61,481 nt of DNA from Gloeocapsa sp. PCC 73106. Its GTDB lineage: Bacteria > Cyanobacteriota > Cyanobacteriia > Cyanobacteriales > Gloeocapsaceae. Location of the stretch: the NCBI RefSeq assembly GCF_000332035.1, contig NZ_ALVY01000219.1, forward strand, positions 1 through 61,481, written 5' to 3'. The position numbers and the translations under genes are program-made. Below, in pieces: positions 1 to 6,845 of this stretch; position 1 is the stretch's first letter; every line of letters starts with the position of its first letter. Under the pieces are notes generated by a model, which worked only from the letters and a program-made list of their open reading frames with translations, was not told where the DNA came from and did not search any database.

Positions 1-92
1 TTATACCAATATTGAGCTACCCGTAGCCAGTTGTTTAACTGCACTTTTTGGGGAGTTTCAAGATAGCATCGGTATTGGTAATTTAAGAGCAT
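1..92 (-). CDS. tnpB: IS200/IS605-family TnpB (OrfB), N-terminus only
   Basis: A reading frame opens with ATG at 92 on the minus strand and runs off the left edge of the window. It encodes about 30 residues beginning MLLNYQYRCYLETPQK and continuing with an LNNWLRVAQYWY segment. This is the typical opening of cyanobacterial TnpB proteins, with an LNY.YR.Y start followed by a short helix ending in W-Y. TnpB is an RNA-guided nuclease carried by IS200/IS605 elements. Whether the gene is intact cannot be judged, because the nuclease domain lies outside the window. The element's left end should fall just to the right of 92. Identification rests on a short stretch, so it is good but not certain. Confidence 0.7.
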   Translation of the reverse strand, partial: MLLNYQYRCYLETPQKVQLNNWLRVAQYWY

Positions 93-109
93 TTACAGCA
101 ATATTCGCG

Positions 110-250
110 TTTGTTTAGGACAATTGAAACCCCATCTCTAGGTTCTTTGATGTTAGGTGTTAGGTTAAGCCTTTCCCTAACTCCCAATTCCGAATTCCGA
201 ATTCTCTTACCCCTTTCCCTTTCTCCTAGAAGGTGCGAGAGTGCGCTCTA
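110..250 (+). repeat. Composite dispersed repeat, copy 1
   Basis: The unit starts with GTTTAGGACAATTGAAACCC and ends with a pyrimidine-rich tract followed by AAGGTGCGAGAGTGCGCTCTA. Similar units lie at 371-490, 2701-2770 and 48645-48752. A small open frame at 111-419 covers this area, but its composition follows the repeat and I do not regard it as a gene. The rest of 251-370 shows nothing recognisable. Confidence 0.6.
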
Positions 251-370
251 CTTGGCGATCCTGGTGAGTGCGGGTAGAACAGTTGTCATTAATGTTAGCA
301 AACAAAATAAAAAGTGTCAAATGAAAACCTACTTTTGTAGTAAAAAAAGATCTGTAAGCGCAATATTAGG

Positions 371-490
371 TAAGTTTAAGACAATTGAAACCCAATTGAA
401 GGGCGCGCTCGGCGACTAGGAGAGGTAAAGGTGAGAGTGTAAGTATCTCTTTCCCCCTTTCCCCTTCAAGGTGCGCGAGTGCGCTATAAT
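371..490 (+). repeat. Composite dispersed repeat, copy 2, ending in a perfect -10 box
   Basis: It has the same opening block as copy 1 (GTTTAAGACAATTGAAACCC), then a CTTTCCCC tract and AAGGTGCGCGAGTGCGCTATAAT. The last six bases (485-490) are a perfect TATAAT. It lies about 130 bp upstream of the M3 peptidase gene and could contribute a promoter, but no convincing -35 box was found. Confidence 0.55.
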
Positions 491-527
491 TACTTAGTGA
501 CATCCTTAAACCCTGACAGGCATTCAT

Positions 528-590
528 CCTACACCGATTTGGATTATTGCTTTTTTGTGGTCAAATATGGTGTAGGGCTTCTGCCTGAAG
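528..590 (+). repeat. Hairpin followed by GCTTCTGCCTGAAG
   Basis: CCTACACC (528-535) pairs with GGTGTAGG (569-576). The hairpin is followed by GCTTCTGCCTGAAG. The same tail follows the hairpins at 5833-5874 (minus strand) and, in shorter form, at 21806-21847 and 22017. Hairpins with a GCTTCT tail look like IS200/IS605 right-end structures. That reading is an inference, helped by the TnpB start at 1-92. Confidence 0.5.
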
Positions 591-616
591 GAACTAAATC
601 AAAGCGTGATTGAATA

Positions 617-2689
617 ATGACTCAAGTAATTAGTAATAATCCTCTACTGCTGGGTAAAGGGCTACCCCCTTTTGCAGAAATCAAAACAGAACAGATTATT
701 CCGGGGATTTCTACCCTGTTAGCCGAACTAAAAACAGAACTTGAGCAGTTAGAAGCCACAGTAACACCAACTTGGCAAGGTTTAGTAGAACCTCTCACCG
801 CCATTGAAGAACGTCTCAGTTGGACTTGGGGTATCATTTCTCATCTGATGGGTGTTAAAAATAGTGATGAACTACGGACAGCTTATGAAAGCGTACAACC
901 CCAAGCAGTGCAATTTTTTAATCAACTAGGTCAAAGCAAACCTATTTATGAAGCTTTTAAAGCCCTCAAAGCCAGCCCTGAATGGTCAAAACTCGAACCC
1001 GCGCAACAACGCATCGTAGAGAGTGCGATTCGTGAAGCCGAATTGTCGGGAGTAGGACTAGCAGAAGATAAGCGCGATCGCTTTAATGAGATTCAATTAG
1101 AATTAGCCGAATTATCGACTAAATTTTCTAACCACGTGTTAGACGCGACTAAAGCGTTTAAACTCAAGCTAACCCTCAGAGAAGAAATAGCCGGTTTACC
1201 CCCGAGTTTATTGAGTCTAGCCGCTCAAACCGCCCGTTCCGAAGGCGAATCAGCAGCAACACCGGAAAATGGTCCCTGGCTAATTACCCTAGACTATCCC
1301 AGCTATATACCATTTTTAAAATATGCAGACAACTCAGAGCTACGAGCTAAAGTTTATAAAGCCTTTATCTCTCGTGCTTCCGAAGGAGAGTTAGATAATA
1401 ACCCCATTGTGGATCGTATACTCGAACTACGACAAGAAAAAGCCCAACTGTTAGGATTTACTACCTACGCCGAATTGAGTTTAGCCCGAAAAATGGCCCC
1501 TGACGTAGAAGCAGTAGAAAGACTCCTAGAAGAGTTGCGCCAAGTTAGCTACCCCGCAGCGTTGAAAGAATTGGAGGAATTAAAAACTTTCGCCCAAACA
1601 GAAGCCTTAAAACCCTGGGATGTGAGTTATTGGGCAGAAAAACAACGAGAAGCTCAATTCGCCTTCACAGAAGAAGAGTTACGCCCCTATTTTCCCTTAC
1701 CTCAAGTTTTAAACGGCTTATTTGAGTTAGCCCAACGTCTGTTTAGCATAACTATTACCCCAGCCGATGGAGAAGCCCCCATTTGGCACCCAGATATCCG
1801 CTATTTCCGCATTAGCGACCCAACGGGAGAGGCGATCGCCTATTTCTATCTAGACCCCTACAGTCGTCCCGCCGAAAAAAGAGGAGGCGCCTGGATGGCA
1901 GAATGCGTCAATCGCAGTAAAATTCAAGAAAATGGCAAGTCTACCACGCGTCTACCCGTAGCTTATTTGATCTGTAACCAGAGTCCTCCGGTAGATAATC
2001 AGCCCAGTTTAATGACGTTTAACGACGTAGCGACTCTATTTCACGAATTTGGTCACGGTTTACAGCATATGCTTACCCGTATCGACTATCCTGGAGCCGC
2101 GGGTATTAATAATATCGAATGGGACGCAGTAGAATTACCTAGTCAATTTATGGAAAACTGGTGTTATCATCGCCCCACACTCTCGGGAATGGCTAAACAC
2201 TATCAAACGGGAGAACTACTACCAGAACATTACTATCATAAGTTATTGGCGGCGCGGAACCACTTGAGTGCACTAGGTATGTTACGACAACTGCACTTTT
2301 CCTTAGTAGATATAGAGTTACACCACCGCTATCAACCAAGAGGTGAGGAAACTGTCCAACAAGTGCGCGATCGCCTCGCCAAAACCACCACCGTTATACC
2401 TCCCCTACCCGAAGATGCTTTCTTATGTTCCTTTGGTCATATCTTCGCCGGAGGTTACGCCGCGGGCTACTATAGCTATAAATGGGCAGAAGTTTTGAGT
2501 GCTGACGCTTTTGCAGCTTTTGAAGAAGCGGGGTTAGATTCAGAAGAGGGGATTAAAACCACTGGTTTACGCTTCCGGGATACGGTTTTAGCCCTAGGAG
2601 GTAGTGTACCACCGATGGAAGTTTTTACCAGCTTCCGGGGCAGAGAACCAAAAACAGAACCCTTATTAAGACATAATGGCTTATTATAG
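617..2689 (+). CDS. prlC: M3-family zinc oligopeptidase (oligopeptidase A / PrlC type)
   Basis: A cytoplasmic metallopeptidase that degrades short peptides, such as cleaved signal peptides. At 690 residues it has the usual family length. The zinc site is clear: HEFGH at residues 476-480 provides two histidine ligands and the catalytic Glu477, and the E of DAVELPSQ (Glu506) matches the third ligand of thimet-type enzymes, 30 residues downstream. The start at ATG 617 gives a normal N-terminus (MTQVISNNPLLLGKGLP) with no signal peptide. It is a single gene, with no neighbour on the same strand. The preceding spacer holds dispersed repeats, one with a TATAAT at 485-490. No anomaly was seen in the coding sequence. 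Confidence 0.93.
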   Translation: MTQVISNNPLLLGKGLPPFAEIKTEQIIPGISTLLAELKTELEQLEATVTPTWQGLVEPLTAIEERLSWTWGIISHLMGVKNSDELRTAYESVQPQAVQFFNQLGQSKPIYEAFKALKASPEWSKLEPAQQRIVESAIREAELSGVGLAEDKRDRFNEIQLELAELSTKFSNHVLDATKAFKLKLTLREEIAGLPPSLLSLAAQTARSEGESAATPENGPWLITLDYPSYIPFLKYADNSELRAKVYKAFISRASEGELDNNPIVDRILELRQEKAQLLGFTTYAELSLARKMAPDVEAVERLLEELRQVSYPAALKELEELKTFAQTEALKPWDVSYWAEKQREAQFAFTEEELRPYFPLPQVLNGLFELAQRLFSITITPADGEAPIWHPDIRYFRISDPTGEAIAYFYLDPYSRPAEKRGGAWMAECVNRSKIQENGKSTTRLPVAYLICNQSPPVDNQPSLMTFNDVATLFHEFGHGLQHMLTRIDYPGAAGINNIEWDAVELPSQFMENWCYHRPTLSGMAKHYQTGELLPEHYYHKLLAARNHLSALGMLRQLHFSLVDIELHHRYQPRGEETVQQVRDRLAKTTTVIPPLPEDAFLCSFGHIFAGGYAAGYYSYKWAEVLSADAFAAFEEAGLDSEEGIKTTGLRFRDTVLALGGSVPPMEVFTSFRGREPKTEPLLRHNGLL

Positions 2690-2700
2690 CCATAGACAGG

Positions 2701-2770
2701 TAGGTTAGAATAATTGAAACCGCGCTTAACAATTATCTAGTCTACCTTTCCCCTGCGCTCCGTGCTATAA
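2701..2770 (+). repeat. Composite dispersed repeat, copy 3 (short)
   Basis: GGTTAGAATAATTGAAACC is followed after about 25 bp by CCTTTCCCCTGCGCTCCGTG and then CTATAAC. This is the short form of the unit seen at 110-250, 371-490 and 48645-48752. It sits between the convergent ends of the peptidase and the GT39 gene. Confidence 0.55.
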
Positions 2771-2785
2771 CTAGCGCAATTCAGG

Positions 2786-2814
2786 AGGTGTAGATCTCAG
2801 CTAACCCGACACCT
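2786..2814. terminator. Possible bidirectional terminator hairpin
   Basis: AGGTGT (2786-2791) pairs with ACACCT (2809-2814) between two convergent genes. On the plus side the stem is followed by only a weak TTTT after a gap. The position is right for a terminator, but the stem is short. Confidence 0.3.
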
Positions 2815-2822
2815 TCTCAGTT

Positions 2823-4385
2823 TTAAGGCTTTATTCGAGAGTAAATTTGTATTCCGTCAATTTCTTTAACCAATTGATAATTGGTTCGTAAGTTTTTTTC
2901 AAGTAATAATTTTGCTTCTGGTTTGTAAGATAGATACTCAACTTTTTCATCCTTGACTATGAATCTTGGTTTCTGAGACAAGATTTTAGTTAATTCCTTT
3001 TCGGTTGAAGCGTCCGAACCAAACATAACTGTTAGTAGATAGTCTTTAGAAATATTCGAGGGATGAGTGCTAATTTTTGTCAAAGGTTTTGCGTTTAAAT
3101 GCCAATAGACAAGATGATTTGTCATTAGATAAATTGGTTCATTCTCAGTATTTTCTTGTCTCAAATAAGCGGCAATTTCGTAAGTTACACCATAAGGAAA
3201 CTTTTGACCCTGTTTAAGGTGTGACGCTATAAGTTTGTATTGATTGGCAACATTAGTTAACTCTGTCATAGAAAATCCTAAAGCTACCACAATTATACTA
3301 GCCATCAACCAATAAGTGTAACGTGATAAAACATCATCTAAGAATCCTACGCTTATTAAAGCAATAAAAGGCGTAAGTTGAATGAGATAGTGACTATGTC
3401 CTGCACCACTTTTTAAAATAGATATAACAGTACCAAATAAAAACAGATTTAACCACAGAATCTGATACCGTTTTTCTTGATTAAAATTACGCCATTGCCA
3501 GATATTAAAAAAGAATCCTATTACTCCTCCTAGCAAAACTAAAGTACTAAGCTCAAAAAAGTTTTTAAAGGTAAAATTAAAATGTTTAACAAATGTTTCG
3601 AATAATGATAGTTGCGCGTCACTATAATTAAGAGAGGCTCTAATAACTGAATCCCACCAAATTTGATGATAACCGCTAAAAGCATAGGGGAGATAAGTGA
3701 GCCCAACGATAAGAGCAAACCCAGCACTATAAGTAAGTACAAGCTTTAACCGTTTTTCTAAGAGAATAAATAAGCCAACTATAACAGCAACATAGGCAAA
3801 ATTAAGACGGATCATAGTAGCGATCGCCATTAAAATTCCCGCTAAAAAAAGAACAAAAGGCTTTTTCTCTTGGCTAATTAAAATATATAAAACACCCACT
3901 AAAGGTACTAAAGCCAGGTGTTCAGTCATAGTTGCTTGTCCTGCAGGAAGAAAACTAGATGACAAGATAAATATTATTCCTGCTAATATGCCTACTCGAG
4001 TATTCCAAACAGTTTTACCGATAAAATAGGTAAAAAAAGCGCTTAAAGCGACAGCTAATGCTCCCCCAATTCTGATAGATATTATACTTTTGCCAAATAT
4101 AGTGATAAAAATCGCATAAGCTAAAAAAGCGATCGGCGGCTTAAGATCCCATAATTCTGTATAAGGAAGATGTCCGTCAAGGAGAGATTGACCCATCAAG
4201 ATCAATGTACTTTCATCCCAATTAATAACATCTTCAAAAAAAAAGGGAAACCGGATTAATATAGTTAAAAGTAGCAAATAAGTGATTATCAGAAAATCCT
4301 TTGTTGCTACTTTTTTAAATCGAAAATAGATCATTATGTTAAACTTAGATTTAATTCGCTTTTTTTGATGATCGCGTCCACTCAA
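2823..4385 (-). CDS. GT-C membrane glycosyltransferase, ArnT/PMT-like (family 39)
   Basis: Predicted polyprenyl-phosphate-sugar-dependent glycosyltransferase of the plasma membrane. It has about a dozen hydrophobic segments spread over residues 30-400 and a soluble C-terminal part. The first extracytoplasmic loop carries the hallmark Asp-Glu pair (NWDES, residues 56-60), followed by LLDGHLPYTELWDLKPP, a pattern typical of ArnT/PMT_2 proteins. Donor and acceptor cannot be told from sequence. The annotated start at 4385 gives a basic 18-residue lead; an internal Met at 4334 (MIYFRFKK) is an alternative start. It lies 9 bp downstream of trpA on the same strand and is probably transcribed with it. 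Confidence 0.8.
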   Translation of the reverse strand: MSGRDHQKKRIKSKFNIMIYFRFKKVATKDFLIITYLLLLTILIRFPFFFEDVINWDESTLILMGQSLLDGHLPYTELWDLKPPIAFLAYAIFITIFGKSIISIRIGGALAVALSAFFTYFIGKTVWNTRVGILAGIIFILSSSFLPAGQATMTEHLALVPLVGVLYILISQEKKPFVLFLAGILMAIATMIRLNFAYVAVIVGLFILLEKRLKLVLTYSAGFALIVGLTYLPYAFSGYHQIWWDSVIRASLNYSDAQLSLFETFVKHFNFTFKNFFELSTLVLLGGVIGFFFNIWQWRNFNQEKRYQILWLNLFLFGTVISILKSGAGHSHYLIQLTPFIALISVGFLDDVLSRYTYWLMASIIVVALGFSMTELTNVANQYKLIASHLKQGQKFPYGVTYEIAAYLRQENTENEPIYLMTNHLVYWHLNAKPLTKISTHPSNISKDYLLTVMFGSDASTEKELTKILSQKPRFIVKDEKVEYLSYKPEAKLLLEKNLRTNYQLVKEIDGIQIYSRIKP

Positions 4386-4394
4386 AGATAGTTA

Positions 4395-5192
4395 TTAAAC
4401 GGTAATTGCTTGTTTTAAACGGTGACAGAACTCTCCAAGTTCCCTGAGATTGTCTGTGGCTGTTGCTGAAGCGAGTATTTTAACGAAAGCACTCCCGACA
4501 ATAACCGCGTCTGCTCCCCATTGTTGCACTTGTAGGGCTTGTTCGGGACTAGATATACCAAATCCTACTCCTACGGGCTTATCGGTGACATTTTTTAAGG
4601 TTGAGATTAAATCTTTGACTCGGGTGGCTACTTGGGTACGCATCCCCGTGACTCCAGTGACGCTGACTAAATAGATAAATCCCTGAGATTGAGAGGCGAT
4701 CGCTTTAATTCTCTCAGGAGGACTATTAGGAGTAACTAAGAGAGTGACTTCAATACCGTAAGCTTGTGCAGGTTTAATCAGCTTGGACGCCTCTTCTAGA
4801 GGTAAATCTGGGACGACTAAGCCCTGTACTCCTGCTGTAGCTATTTGATTCAGAAAATTTTCTATACCACGGTAAAATATAGGGTTATAGTAGGTAAACA
4901 AAATAATAGGTGCTTTGATTGTAGACCTGCTCTGTTTAACTAAAGCCAGCACGTCTTCTAAGCGTGTTCCTTTTTGTAGAGCACGGGTCGCAGCCGCCTG
5001 AATCACTGGTCCATCAGCGAGGGGATCAGAATAGGGTACCCCCAACTCAATCAAGTCAGCACCGTTAGCTTCTAAGATTTCTAAAGCTTTAGCTGTCGTT
5101 TCCAAGTCTGGATCGCCTGCGGTCAAAAAGGGAATCAGGGCGCATTGACCCTTAGCTTTGAGAGACTCAAAACGTTTCAATACAGAAGTCAT
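4395..5192 (-). CDS. trpA: Tryptophan synthase alpha subunit
   Basis: Cleaves indole-3-glycerol phosphate to indole and glyceraldehyde-3-phosphate in the last step of tryptophan synthesis, in complex with TrpB. The catalytic residues sit at the same numbers as in E. coli: Glu49 in [12 protein letters not shown] and Asp60 in PLADGP. The 265 residues form a complete TIM barrel with the GFGIS phosphate-binding loop near the end. No trpB is present in the window. It follows ndhL and the DUF3007 gene on the same strand with a 15-bp gap and precedes the GT39 gene by 9 bp. Confidence 0.97.
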   Translation of the reverse strand: MTSVLKRFESLKAKGQCALIPFLTAGDPDLETTAKALEILEANGADLIELGVPYSDPLADGPVIQAAATRALQKGTRLEDVLALVKQSRSTIKAPIILFTYYNPIFYRGIENFLNQIATAGVQGLVVPDLPLEEASKLIKPAQAYGIEVTLLVTPNSPPERIKAIASQSQGFIYLVSVTGVTGMRTQVATRVKDLISTLKNVTDKPVGVGFGISSPEQALQVQQWGADAVIVGSAFVKILASATATDNLRELGEFCHRLKQAITV

Positions 5193-5207
5193 AGGAATTT
5201 TATCTCC

Positions 5208-5516
5208 TTAAGGATTATTTTTTTCTTCGGCAATTTCTGCTTCGAGTTGAGCTAGTTCTTCTGGAGTCATTTCCTCTAAACGTTTACGTAGTACGGCTTC
5301 TTCGTAATCTTTAAGTTGCTGATTATAGGTCATGTTGTGGTTTAAGACTCGCCAAAGATAGCTCAAAATCCAGCCGACTACACCCAGAATCAGTAGCAAC
5401 TGTGTCCAGATTCCTGCGGTTAGACCATCGATACCTAAGTATTGCAAAAGCAGGTATGAAACACCACCGAAAGCAAAAATAGCTAAACCTATAAAAATAA
5501 TCTCAATTCGGCGCAT
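5208..5516 (-). CDS. DUF3007-type small membrane protein
   Basis: A 102-residue protein beginning MRRIEIIFIGLAIFAFGG. It has two hydrophobic segments (about residues 5-28 and 38-58) and a charged C-terminal tail rich in Glu/Lys (EEMTPEELAQLEAEIAEE). A longer reading from 5651 overlaps most of ndhL in another frame; the start at 5516, 9 bp after the ndhL stop, is preferred. Conserved neighbours ndhL and trpA are typical of cyanobacteria and suggest a thylakoid-related role. The family is recognised from memory and its function is not established. Confidence 0.72.
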   Translation of the reverse strand: MRRIEIIFIGLAIFAFGGVSYLLLQYLGIDGLTAGIWTQLLLILGVVGWILSYLWRVLNHNMTYNQQLKDYEEAVLRKRLEEMTPEELAQLEAEIAEEKNNP

Positions 5517-5524
5517 AATTGCAA

Positions 5525-5755
5525 TTAGGCTTTGATTTGACGACGCTGAGGACGAAAGTTCAAAAAGGGACTCAATAGTAACATTCCAGGGAAAGAGAAA
5601 AAGACCAAGAAATACATGAAGAATCTTTCCCAAGAACTGGCAACGTACCAACGTTCTTTGAGATAAAAATACACCAGTCCAGGGATAATCAGAAGATATA
5701 GGACACTTAAACTCAGGTAGAGTCCGGCAACTAAAATGGTTTCTTGGTAAAGCAT
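5525..5755 (-). CDS. ndhL: NAD(P)H-quinone oxidoreductase subunit L
   Basis: A 76-residue hydrophobic subunit specific to the cyanobacterial/plastid NDH-1 complex, which carries out respiratory and cyclic electron flow in the thylakoid membrane. The sequence has the expected length and two to three membrane spans ([40 protein letters not shown]), with the [16 protein letters not shown]-type loop between them and a basic tail. It begins an operon ndhL, DUF3007, trpA, GT39. A TATAAT-like -10 box lies upstream on the minus strand (5786-5791), without an obvious -35. Confidence 0.88.
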   Translation of the reverse strand: MLYQETILVAGLYLSLSVLYLLIIPGLVYFYLKERWYVASSWERFFMYFLVFFSFPGMLLLSPFLNFRPQRRQIKA

Positions 5756-5832
5756 CGTTAAATTTGAGCTTGCATCAACGGAATGATTATAACATTGTGG
5801 GCGATCGCTCTGGGTTATTTAGCTCGTTCAGG

Positions 5833-5874
5833 CAGAAGCCTACACTGTAATCTATAGATAAGAGTTTAGGTAGT
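5833..5874 (-). repeat. 42-bp hairpin repeat directly after a stop codon, copy A
   Basis: Read on the minus strand it starts ACTACCTAAACTCT, the first base after the TAA of the adjacent gene. It passes through the palindrome ATCTATAGAT and ends AGTGTAGGCTTCTG. It matches 21806-21847 at 40 of 42 positions; one difference weakens the stem here (CCTAAACT against AGTGTAGG). It may serve as a 3'-end hairpin for the gene ending at 5875. Confidence 0.75.
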
Positions 5875-6666
5875 TTATATTATTTCATAAGTTACCGTTT
5901 GATTAATTTTGGGCTTGCCAAAACGTCGCCAAGCACTACCACCGCGTAAAAATAACTCCATCCATTTGACCGATTTCCCTGCAGTTAAATCCCAACCAGA
6001 ACTTCCTGGAGCAAAAGCTAGAGTACCTTCTGGTACTTGAAAACTCCCATCAGAAAACATGGAGTCACTCACTATATCTCCCACGCGCACGATGACTTTA
6101 GTCTGAGGAGATAATTGAACGCTATCGTAGGGAATAGTGGTTTTAAGATTACCGTAGCCATCTACCCAAGCTACTCGATTTTCGGGTATGGGGGCGATTT
6201 GTTCAGCTTTAACTGGGGAGCCCAAAAGCTCGCGATCGCCTTGAATTATTTTAGCAGCTGCCACTGGAAACACATCCCGAGAACGAAATTGAGAACCCTG
6301 TCTCGATACTTCTACTGTGTAAATCGATGTAGCTATATCCCGAATAAAAGATAGTGTATAGCCCGCCCATACTCCTACAACTATAGTACCATTGGGTAAG
6401 ATAGCGTAAGTTAATCCCTCTCCTTCATTATTAACTCGCGCTTCAGGATTATCTTGACGTGGTGCGCAGTTGTGATAGATCAGACGGGGATTAGGACCAC
6501 TATTGAGCCCCAATTGTGCTACCCAAAAACCCGTAGCTAGAGTAGAAAATGGCGGTACAGAAAGCGTGTGTACTTGAGCTGTATCTATGAGGCGTAACAA
6601 CTGTTGAATTACTTCTGTAAAAGCGGGATCGCCTTTGCCGTAATCGGCGATTAAATTAATTAACAT
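5875..6666 (-). CDS. SAM hydrolase / chlorinase-fluorinase superfamily (DUF62), divergent
   Basis: The family hydrolyses S-adenosylmethionine to adenosine and methionine using a bound water or hydroxide. The 263 residues show the family layout: an N-terminal DYGKGDPAFTEV block (usually TDFG..D.Y), a central FRSRDVFPVAAAKI block (usually FHGRDIFAPAAA), and a C-terminal WVDGYGNLKTTI block (usually D.FGN..TN). Several normally invariant residues are altered (the Thr before the first Asp, and HGRD to RSRD), so activity may differ. It is a single gene; a 42-bp hairpin repeat starts right after its stop codon. Confidence 0.72.
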   Translation of the reverse strand: MLINLIADYGKGDPAFTEVIQQLLRLIDTAQVHTLSVPPFSTLATGFWVAQLGLNSGPNPRLIYHNCAPRQDNPEARVNNEGEGLTYAILPNGTIVVGVWAGYTLSFIRDIATSIYTVEVSRQGSQFRSRDVFPVAAAKIIQGDRELLGSPVKAEQIAPIPENRVAWVDGYGNLKTTIPYDSVQLSPQTKVIVRVGDIVSDSMFSDGSFQVPEGTLAFAPGSSGWDLTAGKSVKWMELFLRGGSAWRRFGKPKINQTVTYEII

Positions 6667-6845
6667 ATGGATTAAATCTAATTATAGTTAATAATTCCTA
6701 TTCTATAACAAAATAAAGTTAACTTTAACAAAACATTAAGAAAAGAATAAGAATAGATTAATTTAATTACCAAGGTTAAAGTTGCTAAAAAGCACTAGAA
6801 TAAAACTGGAAATTTTAGAGTATTTTCTAGCAAAGTAGCTTTGAG

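Noticed and set aside
111-419. Open frame of 102 codons
   Set aside because: It lies across two copies of a spacer repeat. The translation follows the repeat composition and resembles no protein.
110-490. Possible CRISPR array (ATTGAAAC motifs)
   Set aside because: There are only isolated, unequal copies with no regular repeat-spacer pattern and no cas genes.
5517-5651. N-terminal extension of the DUF3007 protein to 5651
   Set aside because: It overlaps ndhL in another frame; the 102-residue form from 5516 is a complete membrane protein.
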